Below are positions 29,591 to 39,786 of a stretch of 53,809 bases of DNA, in pieces. The notes beneath the pieces are model-generated. The model was not told where the DNA came from. It ran no database searches and saw only the letters and a list, made by a program, of their open reading frames with translations. Location of the stretch: positions 433,442-487,250 of the forward strand of contig BJOX01000105.1 in NCBI GenBank assembly GCA_009731375.1. The letters run 5' to 3'. Numbering within the stretch: the stretch's first letter is position 1; every line of letters starts with the position of its first letter. Made by a program: the position numbers and the translations under genes. Origin of the DNA: Paulinella micropora (Eukaryota; Cercozoa; Imbricatea; Euglyphida).

Positions 29591-29841
29591 AATTTTCGAC
29601 GCAGTTCGCCGAGGATTGTGTTTGGATTTCTGTCTCTGTCTGCCTCTCTGTCTGTCTCAGTCAGTCAGTCAGTCTGCATGTCTGTCTGTGTGTCTGTCTC
29701 TCTGCTACTTCGCTGGCGTGGACACAATCTTACCTGCATTTTCCTGATGCCTGCTATCATTCTTGTAGTTAAACAGGAACACCTCTTGTGTAATGTGGCA
29801 AATATGTATGTATCAATGTATGTCTGTACGTATATATGTAG

Positions 29842-29914
29842 GTTTGTTATCCGATCCTCCTCCACTTCCCGGAAGACGAAAGAAACGCGCAAAATACTAC
29901 AAAGTTATGTACAG
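29842..29914 (+). CDS. TRK/HKT transporter, exon 8: basic cytosolic segment
   Basis: The acceptor TATGTAG and donor GTACAG|GTGTGT; phase 2 to phase 0. It reads (L)FVIRSSSTSRKTKETRKIL then QSYVQ. In fungal TRKs the helix after pore loop 3 is followed by an IRR-type basic sequence, which fits YPIL-FVIRSSS. Confidence 0.75.
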
Positions 29915-30281
29915 GTGTGTATGTGTGTATGTTTCCTTGTGGGCCTTTGTGTGTAGTGTATGTCTCTGTATTGGTCATTATGTGTATGTGTGTGTGTGTG
30001 TGTGCGTGCATGTGTGTGACAAGCTTAAGTGTGTGGATTTTCTCTTGTGGATGTGGATGTGTGGTTATGTGTTCTTGTGCTGATGTCTGCTTGTGGGTCT
30101 TTGTGCGTATACGTGCGTGTTTCCTTGTGAGTTTGTGTGTGTGCTTCGAAGCGCTTGAAAAAGATAGTGTATTCCTCAAAAAACTCAGAAAAGCTCTCAT
30201 ATCGTTTGAGAAGGAAACGCATAAGGTCACATGCAAACAACTATTACATAGATGCATCAAAGCCTAAGGACGCAGAACCTG

Positions 30282-30282
30282 G

Positions 30283-30331
<49 letters not shown>
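30282..30331. repeat. (CTAT)n before exon 9
   Basis: The CTAT tract ends about 20 bases before the acceptor TTGATTAG of exon 9. The (TG)n-rich 29985-30130 stretch before it is likewise intronic. Confidence 0.9.
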
Positions 30332-30353
30332 CATTTACTTACCTCTTGATTAG

Positions 30354-30509
30354 CAAGCAGAAAAAGTGGGCGCGGTGGAGGGCATCAGCGGCGTGGTGGG
30401 GCAGATGTTTTCACTCATGCCCGCTGAAAGCTACAACGAAGGACAAGCACAAGTTCGCGCACTGACAGCGAATGGTATTCATGGCTGCGTTCGGATAAGT
30501 ACCGCCGAC
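30354..30509 (+). CDS. TRK/HKT transporter, exon 9: cytosolic loop segment
   Basis: The acceptor CTTGATTAG; phase 0. It reads QAEKVGAVEGISGVVGQMFS, LMPAESYNEGQAQVRALTAN and GIHGCVRISTAD. The donor is uncertain: GCCGAC|GTAGAC (used here) or ATAA|GTACCG 11 bases earlier. The sequence is not conserved, as expected for the large hydrophilic loop between the third and fourth domains. A SINE and a gap follow in the intron. Confidence 0.6.
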
Positions 30510-30563
30510 GTAGACCAGAAAACAGCAGCAACAACAATAACAAATAATAATAATAATAATAAC

Positions 30564-30611
<48 letters not shown>

Positions 30612-30612
<1 letters not shown>

Positions 30613-30685
30613 GTGCTTCTGTGTCAATGGCTGATGCATTTCTGCACATGCGCCTCCATCGTCTCACCCGTGAGGGGAGTACGAA
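30612..30685 (-). mobile_element. SINE copy (partial, cut by gap)
   Basis: AGTGCTTCTGTGTCAATGGC through CACCCGTGAGGGGAGTACGA on the minus strand, after (AAT)n. The rest is in the gap 30686-31009. A lone (AAT)n island (31010-31052) lies between two gaps. Confidence 0.85.
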
Positions 30686-31009
30686 NNNNNNNNNNNNNNN
30701 NNNNNNNNNNNNNNNNNNNNNNNNNNNNNNNNNNNNNNNNNNNNNNNNNNNNNNNNNNNNNNNNNNNNNNNNNNNNNNNNNNNNNNNNNNNNNNNNNNNN
30801 NNNNNNNNNNNNNNNNNNNNNNNNNNNNNNNNNNNNNNNNNNNNNNNNNNNNNNNNNNNNNNNNNNNNNNNNNNNNNNNNNNNNNNNNNNNNNNNNNNNN
30901 NNNNNNNNNNNNNNNNNNNNNNNNNNNNNNNNNNNNNNNNNNNNNNNNNNNNNNNNNNNNNNNNNNNNNNNNNNNNNNNNNNNNNNNNNNNNNNNNNNNN
31001 NNNNNNNNN

Positions 31010-31052
<43 letters not shown>

Positions 31053-31160
31053 NNNNNNNNNNNNNNNNNNNNNNNNNNNNNNNNNNNNNNNNNNNNNNNN
31101 NNNNNNNNNNNNNNNNNNNNNNNNNNNNNNNNNNNNNNNNNNNNNNNNNNNNNNNNNNNN

Positions 31161-31944
31161 GGGCCCCCCCCCCCCCCCCCCTTCCCCGTCGACAGGATAC
31201 GTGCACTTTCCGGAGCAGAACGCAAGTGTAAGCTCTGGTGGCACAAAACCTAAAATCTCTGCTTTTTGTGTCACACGGCACCAAAACTTTTGGATCTCCG
31301 AAGAGATCTCACCGAGAGGTGTCGGGTACACCAAACATAAGTCTCAAACTCACTCTGGTGTGCGCGAACGGCGCCTGGTGGCGCAAAGACCTGAATTTTC
31401 TGGTTTTTACGCCACCCGGCGCCAACGTTTTTATATTTTCGAATAGAGTTCATCAAGAATTGTCAGATACACCAAATATCAGCCGCTCTAATTCCCTCTG
31501 GTGTGCACAAACGGCGCCTGGTGGCACAGGACCTCAATGTTCTGGTTTGTGTGCCACCCGCGACCAAAACGGGTACGTACAATAGCCGTGTTGTCCCGGG
31601 GGGGCAGGGCCCCCCGGACCCCCCCCCCCTACCCCTTCCCAGTCGACAGGATACGTTAAATTGCCGGACGGGGGTGCAGGAATGGGGCTTAAAAAAAAAC
31701 AAGGAAATTTGGCATTCAGGACACTCCCCTACCGCAAATATGTGCGTGAATTCCAAAAAAATTATACCAGCATCAACATCGAGTCTTGGGCTAGCCACCC
31801 TGCCAATATGAGCTCCCAACTCATGGTTCTTACAAACCATTCCGACAGGGGGTGCCGAAATGCTGGGGGTGGGTGGGGGTGTACACAATTTCCATTTCCC
31901 CCCTCCCCCCAAACCCCACCCCCCTACTCCCCAACACCTTTCAG

Positions 31945-31946
<2 letters not shown>
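31161..31946 (-). mobile_element. Family R element (partial)
   Basis: The minus-strand 5' end is at 31946 (TCCTGAAAGGTGTTGG after (ATT)n). It holds one 175-185 bp unit near 31700-31860, then a region with repeated GTGTGCGCGAACGGCGCCTG and GGTGGCACAAAACC phrases, and stops at the gap edge. Confidence 0.7.
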
Positions 31947-31989
<43 letters not shown>

Positions 31990-31993
<4 letters not shown>

Positions 31994-32977
31994 ATATCTG
32001 AGGCGTACTGATGCAGCTAATGGCATATCCTCAACGGACATAAGCCTCCAATACCCTTGTTTGAGGTCCTCCACCCCCCCGTGTCAGTCTCTCGCCTGAT
32101 GATCGGGGCCACCGATGGAGCTCCTGAGGGCAAGACTGCACTAAGCCGAGGTTATTCCGCAGTCCCAGCAACCTCTTGCAAGACGTCACCGAATGTGCAA
32201 GTGCATACACCAAGCGCGGTTGCTAGAGCTGCCTCGAAACCCCACCCATAACAATCTGGTGTCTGCTGGGTCCTGGGCTATCAACCAGCATATGCGGAGT
32301 TTAAGATCTTTTACGCGCGCAACGACCCTCCTCCCCAGCATCTACCACCAAAGGGTTATGAGTTGGCGTCACAGTTTAACGCCTTGAGGCCATTGGGCTG
32401 GAACTCTGTTTAGCAAGTGTGACTAGGTTTTTTCATCGGGATTTCCCTCAAATATGTCACAGTCAACACTCCAAGGCAGATTTACTATATCTGAGGCGTA
32501 CTGATGCAGCTAATGGCATATCCTCAACGGACATAAGCCTCCAATACCCTTGTTCGAGGTCCTCCAACCCCCCGTGTCATTCTCTCGCCTGATGATCGGG
32601 GCCACCGATGGAGCTCCTGAGGGCAAGACTGCACTAAGCCGAGATTATTCCGCAGTCCCAGCAACCTCTTGCAAGACGTCACCGAATGTGCAAGTGCATA
32701 CACCAAGCGCGGTTGCTAGAGCTGCCTCGAAACCCCACCCATAACAATCTGGTGTCTGCTGGGTCCTGGGCTATCAACCAGCATATGCGGAGTTTAAGAT
32801 CTTTTACGCGCGCAACGACCCTCCTCCCCAGCATCTACCACCAAAGGGTTATGAGTTGGCGTCACAGTTTAACGCCTTGAGGCCATTGGGCTGGAACTCT
32901 GTTTAGCAAGTGTGACTAGGTTTTTTCATCGGGATTTCCCTCAAATATGTCACAGTCAACACTCCAAGGCAGATTTA
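31990..32977 (-). repeat. Repeat B, two tandem minus-strand copies of 494 bp
   Basis: Unit 1 is 31990-32483 and unit 2 32484-32977. Both run ACTATATCTGAGGCGTACTG to CACTCCAAGGCAGATTTA and are nearly identical. They show about 80 bp beyond the plus-strand copies (TAGCAAGTGTGACTAGG to AAGGCAGATTTA), so the true unit is about 494 bp. (AAT)n flanks the pair. Confidence 0.9.
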
Positions 32978-32978
32978 C

Positions 32979-33061
<83 letters not shown>

Positions 33062-33082
33062 GTAATAGTGATAATAATAATG

Positions 33083-33147
<65 letters not shown>
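32978..33147. repeat. (AAT)n with GATAAT variants
   Basis: A triplet tract between repeat B and a minus-strand SINE. Confidence 0.95.
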
Positions 33148-33148
<1 letters not shown>

Positions 33149-33406
33149 GTGCTTCTCTGTCAATGGCTGATGCATTTCTGCACATGCGCCTCCATCGTCT
33201 CACCCGTGAGGGGAGTACGAAGAATTGACGATAGGCTCTAATGACACCCCCGCAAGGGCAGTTCCAACACGTCCAGACGGACCGGTATGTTCAATGAAAA
33301 TACTGGTCCAGACGGAGCGGTATGTTCAATGAAAATACTGGTGGCACCGACGGGAATCGAACTGGCGACAGGGCCCAAATGGTAGAACTTGACCACTGGG
33401 CTATCA
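33148..33406 (-). mobile_element. tRNA-derived SINE, nearly full length
   Basis: AGTGCTTCTCTGTCAATGGC to CCACTGGGCTATCA. The last eight or so bases of the tRNA head are replaced by (AAT)n. Both CATTGAACATA-type repeats are present. Confidence 0.9.
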
Positions 33407-33445
<39 letters not shown>

Positions 33446-34425
33446 CCAACACCTGAAAGGATGGTTTGCGGTGCGCTTCGCGCACCACACACACACACAC
33501 ACACACACACCCGCTAGGGTTCCCGGGAGGGCCCCCCTTCCCCGTCGACAGGGTACGTTCAATTGCCGGAGGTACCAGCAGAACGCAAGTGTCAGCTCTG
33601 GTGGCACAAAAAACTAAAATCTCTGGTTTTGTGCCACCCGGCACCAAAGCTTTTGTATCTACGAAGAGAGCGCACCGAGAGGTGTCGGGTACACCAAACA
33701 TCAGCCTCAAACTCGCTCTGGTGTGCGCAAACGGCGCCTGGTGGCGCAAAACCTAAACTTTCTAGTTTTTAGGCCACCCTGCGCCGCAATTTTATAGTTT
33801 CGAAGAGAGCTCATCCAGAATTGTCAGATGCAAAAAATGTTAGCCGCTAACTCCCTCTGGTGTGCGCCAACGGCGGCTGGTGGCACAAGACTTCAATTTT
33901 CTGGTGTGTGTGCCACCCGCAACCAAAACGGGTACGTACAATATCAGGGCTGGGGTGCGGGGGGGAGGGCCCCCCCCCCCCTTCCCCGTCGACAGGGTAC
34001 GTTCACTTGCCGGAGGCGCCGGCAAGAACTCCCAAAAAACAAGGAATTTTGGTATTCAGGACACTCCCCTAACGCAAATATTTGCGTCGATTCCAAAAAA
34101 AATTACATCAGCATCATTGTGTCTGGGGCTAGCCTCCCTGCAAATATGAGCTCTCAACGCCTCCTGGTTCCCACAAACCATGATTTATTCCGACAGGGGT
34201 GCGGAAAAGGTGTGTGTGTGTGTGTGGGGGGGGGGGGGTTACACAATTTCCCTTTTCCCCTTCTCACCAAACCCCCCACCCCTACTCCAAACCCACCACA
34301 AACCATGATCTATTCCGACGCGGGTGCCGATTTTCGGGCGCGGGGGGGGGGGGGGGGGGGGGGGGNNNNNNNNNNTTTCAGATTCTCCCAGACACCCCAC
34401 CCCTACTTCCAACGCCTTTCAGGGA
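33446..34425 (-). mobile_element. Family R element
   Basis: Minus-strand 5' end near 34425 (TCCCTGAAAGGCGTTGG) and 3' end near 33446 (hairpin GTGCGCGAAGCGCAC, then CCTTTCAGGTGTTGG). The final CGCAGCCCCTAG is missing. A (CA)n run and a ten-N gap lie inside. Confidence 0.65.
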
Positions 34426-34749
34426 TGAAGTTGATAGTAAAAAGGCCAGTGGGAATAAAAATAAAAGCAAAAAGAAGGAAACAAAAAAAAGTGTTTGGGG
34501 CAATAAATGGTTATATATGTATGTTTACGCAATATACAGGCTCTTGTGATCCTCCATTTAACGTGCTTGACTTGTCAGCATGAAAAGAAGCAAGAAACCA
34601 AACGAAAAGGAAATAAGAAGAAAACAGGGAAAATGAAAAAAAATTGAATAAGAAACAAGGCTATAAGAGGAAAATACCGAAGGAAAATCGAAGCGGGGAA
34701 AAGGAAGAAACATATGAATAAGAGAAACGAAACAAAAATAGAGCTGTGT

Positions 34750-34885
34750 GTCGGTCCAGGGCGTGTGGATTCGGCCTTCATCGGGCCGTGTGTGTGTGTG
34801 TGTGTGTGTGCATGTACGTGTGTGTGTGTGTGTGTGTGTGTACGGTGCAGGGCGTGTGGACCCGGCCCTCATCGGGCCTGATTTC
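34750..34885. repeat. Duplicated GC-rich segment flanking (TG)n
   Basis: A 36-base segment with GGGCGTGTGGATTCGGCCTT and CATCGGGCC occurs at about 34752-34788 and again, slightly changed, at about 34842-34878. A (TG)n tract lies between. Confidence 0.8.
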
Positions 34886-34909
34886 GAAAAGGAAAGAAAA
34901 AGACAGCGG

Positions 34910-35108
34910 GTCTCTATCTATCCGTCTAGCTGTCTACAAAGTTTCATCCATCCATTTATCTATCTACTTTCTCGCTATCTCTCGATCTGTCCATCATTCT
35001 ACCCATCTACCAAGCTATTTATCCACCTGTCTACCTATCTATATATCCATCTGTCTGCCTGTCGCACCTATCTATCTATCTATCTATCTATCTATTTATC
35101 TATCTATC

Positions 35109-35160
<52 letters not shown>

Positions 35161-35240
35161 ATCTATCTATCTATCTATCTATTTATCTATCTATATGTCT
35201 AAGTATCGATCTATTTATCTATCTATCCAGTTCAAAAGTA
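34910..35240. repeat. (CTAT)n-rich stretch
   Basis: Imperfect CTAT/CCAT/CTGT tetranucleotides, pure from about 35070 to 35200. The frames read Ser-Ile-Tyr-Leu and are not genes. Confidence 0.95.
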
Positions 35241-35299
35241 AGAATTTTTCCAGGGTCTCTCTATCTATCCACGCGTCTACGAGAATACGTTGACAGAGA

Positions 35300-35520
35300 G
35301 GTTCTTAAGGTATAAAATACAATAAACAAGGACCTAAAATACTTCGTTCTCAACCTATATTTGCGTCCAAAACCTGCGTATCGCGGCTCATGAGAAAGCT
35401 CTTGCTGAGAGCTTTCAAACGGACCGCTACACAATCAAACAAATAACCACCATTGGCTGCGAAGGAAGCGCTTGAATTCACTCTTGCTTGTATTTAAAGA
35501 GCTCAGAACCTGTGGTTGGT
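35300..35520. repeat. Foldback element copy
   Basis: The left arm is GGTTCTTAAGGTATAAAATA then ACTTCGTTCTCAACC; the right arm is TGCGAAGGAAGCGCTTGAAT. The middle has AAAGCTCTTGCTGAGAGCTTTC, itself a small palindrome. Confidence 0.6.
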
Positions 35521-35530
35521 TTTGCTGCAG

Positions 35531-35600
35531 GAAATATCAGAGTCCAGCCACACTGGGCCCGGTACACCACAACCTCTGAGACCAGTCCACTCGTACGCAG

Positions 35601-35602
<2 letters not shown>
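35531..35602 (+). CDS. TRK/HKT transporter, candidate loop exon
   Basis: The acceptor TTGCTGCAG and donor GCAGAG|GTCTCT bound 72 bases, phase 0 to phase 0, coding EISESSHTGPGTPQPLRPVH then SYAE. Ser/Pro-rich sequence suits the large cytosolic loop. The donor lies at the start of a (CT)n tract. Confidence 0.4.
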
Positions 35603-35678
<76 letters not shown>

Positions 35679-35727
35679 CAAGCTTTGACCAAGCTGTCAA
35701 GCACGTTTGATTCCATTCATCATCATC

Positions 35728-35790
<63 letters not shown>
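35603..35790. repeat. (CT)n tracts
   Basis: Two CT tracts (35605-35673 and 35733-35789) with a short stretch including CATCATCATCAT between. Confidence 0.95.
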
Positions 35791-35792
<2 letters not shown>

Positions 35793-35794
35793 AG

Positions 35795-35860
35795 GGTCCG
35801 ATGGCGGAGGCGGAAGAAATGGCGCGAGACAGGCCTCCCTGCCCCCCACCCCCCCCACCC
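35795..35860 (+). CDS. Candidate loop exon after (CT)n (weak)
   Basis: The acceptor CTCTCGCTAG follows the CT tract. The frame GPMAEAEEMARDRPPCP is open but runs into a C-rich stretch, and no donor is evident before a stop. It may be an exon with a lost donor or chance. Confidence 0.2.
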
Positions 35861-36049
35861 CCCCTTTTTGAAACAACAACAACAAATTGAAAATTACAAA
35901 GAAAAAGACAAGAAAGAAAAAGAAATGTGCACCCCATCATCTCGATAGGATATGCATCTGGTTCAGATGTGCACATTTATTATTATAATGACTGAAAATT
36001 GTGTTCCCCCCTCCCCCCCCCCCCCCCCCCCCCCAAACCNNNNNNNNNN

Positions 36050-37253
36050 CCTGTCCCCATAAATCATGGTTTTGTGGGAAGCAGGAGTTGGGAGCTCATA
36101 TTTGCAGGTCGCTAGCCCCAGAATCGATGTTGATGCTGATATAGTGTTTCTGGAATTCATGCAAATATTTGCGATAGGGGCTTGTCCTGAATGCAGAAAT
36201 TCCTTGTTTTTTGGGAGTACTTGCCGGTACCTCAGGTAATTGAATGTACCCTGTCAACGGGGAAAGGGGGGCGGTCCGGGGGGCCCTGCCCCTGGAAACC
36301 CAAGGCCGGCAATTGTACGTACCCAAAGCAAACTAGCCGGCACAAAAATGAATGGCTGAGAATGCTCCAAGGCTCTAAGAGTTGTGCCAGCAGGGTTTAT
36401 GCCAGGTACCTCCGGCGAATTGAACGTACGCTGTCGACTGTGGAAAGGGGGGGGGAGGTCGGGCCCTCCCCCGGAACTCAGCCTCGCAATTGTACGTACC
36501 CGAAGCGAACTAGCGGGCACCGAGATGAATGGCTGAAAATGGTCCAAGAGTTGTGCCAGAGGGGTTGAGAGGCTGATTTTTCTGTTTTCACAACCTCGGG
36601 TCGCCTCTTTTTAGGGAACTACTTGAAATCAAGATTAGCAAAGATTCTGGCAATTTTTTGCCAAAATGAATGGCTGAGAATGCTCAAAGGCCCAAAAAGC
36701 TGTGCCAGAGAGGTTCAGAGGTTGATTCTTTGCGCTTTGACAGCCTTGACACGAGCTCTTTTTACGGATATAGTTGAAATTAGGAACAGCGCACATAATG
36801 ACAAAGTAGTGCCAAAATGAATGGCTGTTAAACCCAGAAAATTCAGTGTTTTTTCGCCACCAGGCGCCGTTCGCGCACACCAGAGGGAGTTTGATGGTGT
36901 ATCCGACACCTCTAGGTGAGCTCTCTTCGGAGATCCACAAAATTTGGTGCCGGGTGGCACAAAAACCAGAGATTTTAGGTTTTTGTGCCACCAGAGCTTA
37001 CACTTGCGTTCTACTGGTACCTCCGGCGATTGAACGTACCCTGTCGACGGGAAGGGGGGGTCCGGTGGGCCTGCATTTGTACGTACCCAAACCGAATTTG
37101 CCGGCATCAAAATGGATGGCTGAGATTGCTCCAAGGCGGTAAAAGTTGTGCATGTGAGAATGAGAGGAAAAGCGACCTTGGGAAGAGGGTTGGGGGGTGA
37201 TGCGCGAATTCGCGCACCGCAAACCATCCTTTCAGGTGTTGGCGCAGCCTCTA

Positions 37254-37254
<1 letters not shown>
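36050..37254 (+). mobile_element. Family R element, 3' part
   Basis: One 175-185 bp unit at the left edge. Then come three copies of a second unit with AAATGAATGGCTGAGAATGC (36345-36820), and a last part with TGCGCGAATTCGCGCA, a perfect 16-base palindrome (37201-37216). The end is CCTTTCAGGTGTTGGCGCAG followed by CCTCTAG|TTATTA. The left side is cut by the gap 36040-36049. Confidence 0.65.
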
Positions 37255-37285
<31 letters not shown>

Positions 37286-37552
37286 GGACACCGTGATAGC
37301 CCAGTGGTCAAGTTCTACCATCTGGGCCCTGTCGCCAGTTCGATTCCCGTCGGTGCCACCAGTATTTTCATTGAACATACCGGTCCGTCTGGACCAGTAT
37401 TTTCATTGAACATACCGGTCCGTCTGGAAGTGTTGGAACTGCCCTTGCGGGGGTGTCATTAGAGCCTATCGTCAATTCTTCGTACTCCCCTCACGGGTGA
37501 GACGATGGAGGCGCATGTGCAGAAATGCATCAGCCATTGACAGAGAAGCACT
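37286..37552 (+). mobile_element. tRNA-derived SINE, full-length copy (267 bp)
   Basis: Same length and ends as the copy at 27367, from GGACACCGTGATAGCC to GACAGAGAAGCACT, with (TTA)n on both sides. It stands 31 bases downstream of a family R 3' end. Confidence 0.9.
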
Positions 37553-37555
37553 ATG

Positions 37556-37620
<65 letters not shown>

Positions 37621-37645
37621 GATTACTATTATTATTACTATCATT

Positions 37646-38564
37646 AACCCTGAAAGGTGTTGGGAGTAGGGGGTGGGGGGGGGGTGGAAATTGTGTGAAA
37701 CCCCCCCCCCCCCCGCCGGGGGGAGGGGCATTTTCGCACTCCTGTTGGAATAAATCATGGTTTGTGTGGACCATGAGTTGAAAGCTCATATTGACAGGCT
37801 GGCTAGCCCCAGACTCGATGCTGATACTGCTATACTTTTTTTGGAATTCACGCAGATATTTGCGTTAGGGGAGTGTCCTGAGTGTCAAAATTCCTTTGTT
37901 TTTTGGCAGTTCTTGCCGGTGTCTCCGGCAAATGACGGGAAAGGGGGTCCGGGGCGCCCTCCCGCCGGGATCCCTAGCCCCGCAAATGTACGTACCCCAA
38001 GCGAATTAGCCGGCTCTCAAATTAATGGCTGAGAATGTTCCAAGGCTCTAAAAGTGCCAGCAGGGTTTATGCAGGTTACCTTCTGCAATTCAACGTATCC
38101 TGTCGACTGTGGAAAGGGTGGATCTTGGGAGCCCTCCCCCTTTGGCGCCCAGCTCGGCAATAGTACGTACCCGAATCGAATTAGCCGGCAAAATTAATGG
38201 CTGAGAATGCTCCAAGGCTACCAAAGTTGTGCCAGAAGAGTGGAGAGGCGGATTTTTTGGGTTTCACAACCTCGGGACGCGCTCTAGGTAGTGAACCGGT
38301 TGAAAAAGATAATTACATAGATTCTGGTAAAGTAGTGCCAAAATGAATGGCTGAGAATGCTCCAAGGCCCTGAGAGTTGCGGCAGAGGTTTTGAGAGGCT
38401 GATTATTTGTGATGTTGCATGCTTGACACGAGCTCTTTCAGGGATGTAGTCGAAATAAAATTCGAATGTCATGACAAAGTACTACCAAAATGAATGGCTG
38501 AGACTGCGCAAAGGCTGTAAAGTGCATGTGACAATGAGAGGAAAAGCGACGTGGGGCAGACGAC

Positions 38565-38607
<43 letters not shown>

Positions 38608-38630
38608 CCCCCAAACCCCCCTTTGGGGGG
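37646..38630 (+). mobile_element. Family R element, 5' part
   Basis: Starts AACCCTGAAAGGTGTTGGGA after (TTA)n. It has one 175-185 bp unit (37740-37900), then repeated CAAAATGAATGGCTGAGAATG-type units (38020-38510), and ends in a G/C homopolymer at the gap. Confidence 0.65.
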
Positions 38631-38747
38631 NNNNNNNNNNNNNNNNNNNNNNNNNNNNNNNNNNNNNNNNNNNNNNNNNNNNNNNNNNNNNNNNNNNNNN
38701 NNNNNNNNNNNNNNNNNNNNNNNNNNNNNNNNNNNNNNNNNNNNNNN

Positions 38748-38980
38748 GGGGGGGGGGGGGGGGGGGTGGAAATTGTGTACCCCCATCCCCATGCATTTCC
38801 GCACCCCTGTCGGAATAAATCATGGTTTGTGGGAAACGGGAGTTGGGAGCTCATATTTGCAGGGTGGCTAGCCCCAGACTCGATGTTGATGCTGGTATAG
38901 TTTTTTTTTTTTTTTTTTTTTCTTCAGAATTCACGCATTTATTTTCGTCAGAGGAGTGTCCTGAATGCCAAAAAATTCCT
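38748..38980 (+). mobile_element. Family R fragment
   Basis: From the G-run at the gap edge: CACCCCTGTCGGAATAAATC, GGGAGCTCATATTTGCAGGG and GGAGTGTCCTGAATGCCAAA, breaking off into (TTA)n at 38980. Confidence 0.75.
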
Positions 38981-38991
38981 TATTATTATTA

Positions 38992-39022
<31 letters not shown>

Positions 39023-39110
39023 CATTACTACTACTAATACTATAACTATAACTCTAACATTACTCTTACTCTTAAGACTAACTTTTCCTCTTACCTCTTT
39101 TCCTTTGCAG

Positions 39111-39153
39111 TGACACGCCTCTGCAGCTGTTTCCGCTCAAAGAGAATAAAAGG
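39111..39153 (+). CDS. TRK/HKT transporter, loop exon 10
   Basis: The acceptor CTTTGCAG and donor AAAAGG|GTATGT bound 43 bases, phase 2 to phase 0. It reads (x)[14 protein letters not shown]. The donor is the first unit of a (GTAT)n microsatellite. Its phase fits exon 11. Confidence 0.5.
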
Positions 39154-39207
39154 GTATGTATGTATGTATGTATGTAGGTATATATGCATGTATGTATGCA
39201 TGTATGC

Positions 39208-39243
<36 letters not shown>

Positions 39244-39321
39244 CGTATGTACGTATATATATGTATGAATCTATGTATGTCTGTATGTATGTATATCTAT
39301 ATGTATATGCATGTACGTATG

Positions 39322-39360
<39 letters not shown>

Positions 39361-39406
39361 ATCTATATATCTATCTACCTACCTACCTACCTACCTATCT
39401 ACCTAC

Positions 39407-39474
<68 letters not shown>

Positions 39475-39480
39475 GTCTGT
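39154..39480. repeat. (TATG)n then (CTAT)n microsatellites filling an intron
   Basis: This intron (39154-39493) is almost only TATG, TA and CTAT/CTAC tetranucleotides, with its donor GTATGT in the first and its acceptor 13 bases beyond the last. Confidence 0.95.
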
Positions 39481-39493
39481 TGAATGTATATAG

Positions 39494-39743
39494 GGTCATA
39501 GCCTTGGGCCCCCCGAGCTTAGCAATACAGACCGCTCATCAACCTTCAACACGATACGCTCTCGCTTGCCAAGTGGTCTATCTTCATCGTTAAAGGATGC
39601 CTCCTGGCTTGCCACTCCCTCTGCGACCACGGCCTCCCCTTCCCCTTCTGCCCCCTCTAACACCATCAATTCTTCTCTTACATTTCCTTTTCGCAAGGCT
39701 GCCACATTGTTTGGACTTACCCAGAACACTCAGGCCCCTTCAG
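39494..39743 (+). CDS. TRK/HKT transporter, loop exon 11 (Ser-rich)
   Basis: The acceptor TATATAG and donor CTTCAG|GTATCT bound 250 bases, phase 0 to phase 1. It reads GHSLGPPELSNTDRSSTFNT, IRSRLPSGLSSSLKDASWLA, TPSATTASPSPSAPSNTINS and SLTFPFRKAATLFGLTQNTQ. It is hydrophilic and Ser/Pro/Thr-rich, as expected for the long cytosolic loop. The stretch is fully open and much less repetitive than its surroundings. Confidence 0.6.
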
Positions 39744-39786
39744 GTATCTATATCTGTATCTATATCTACATATATATATATATATA

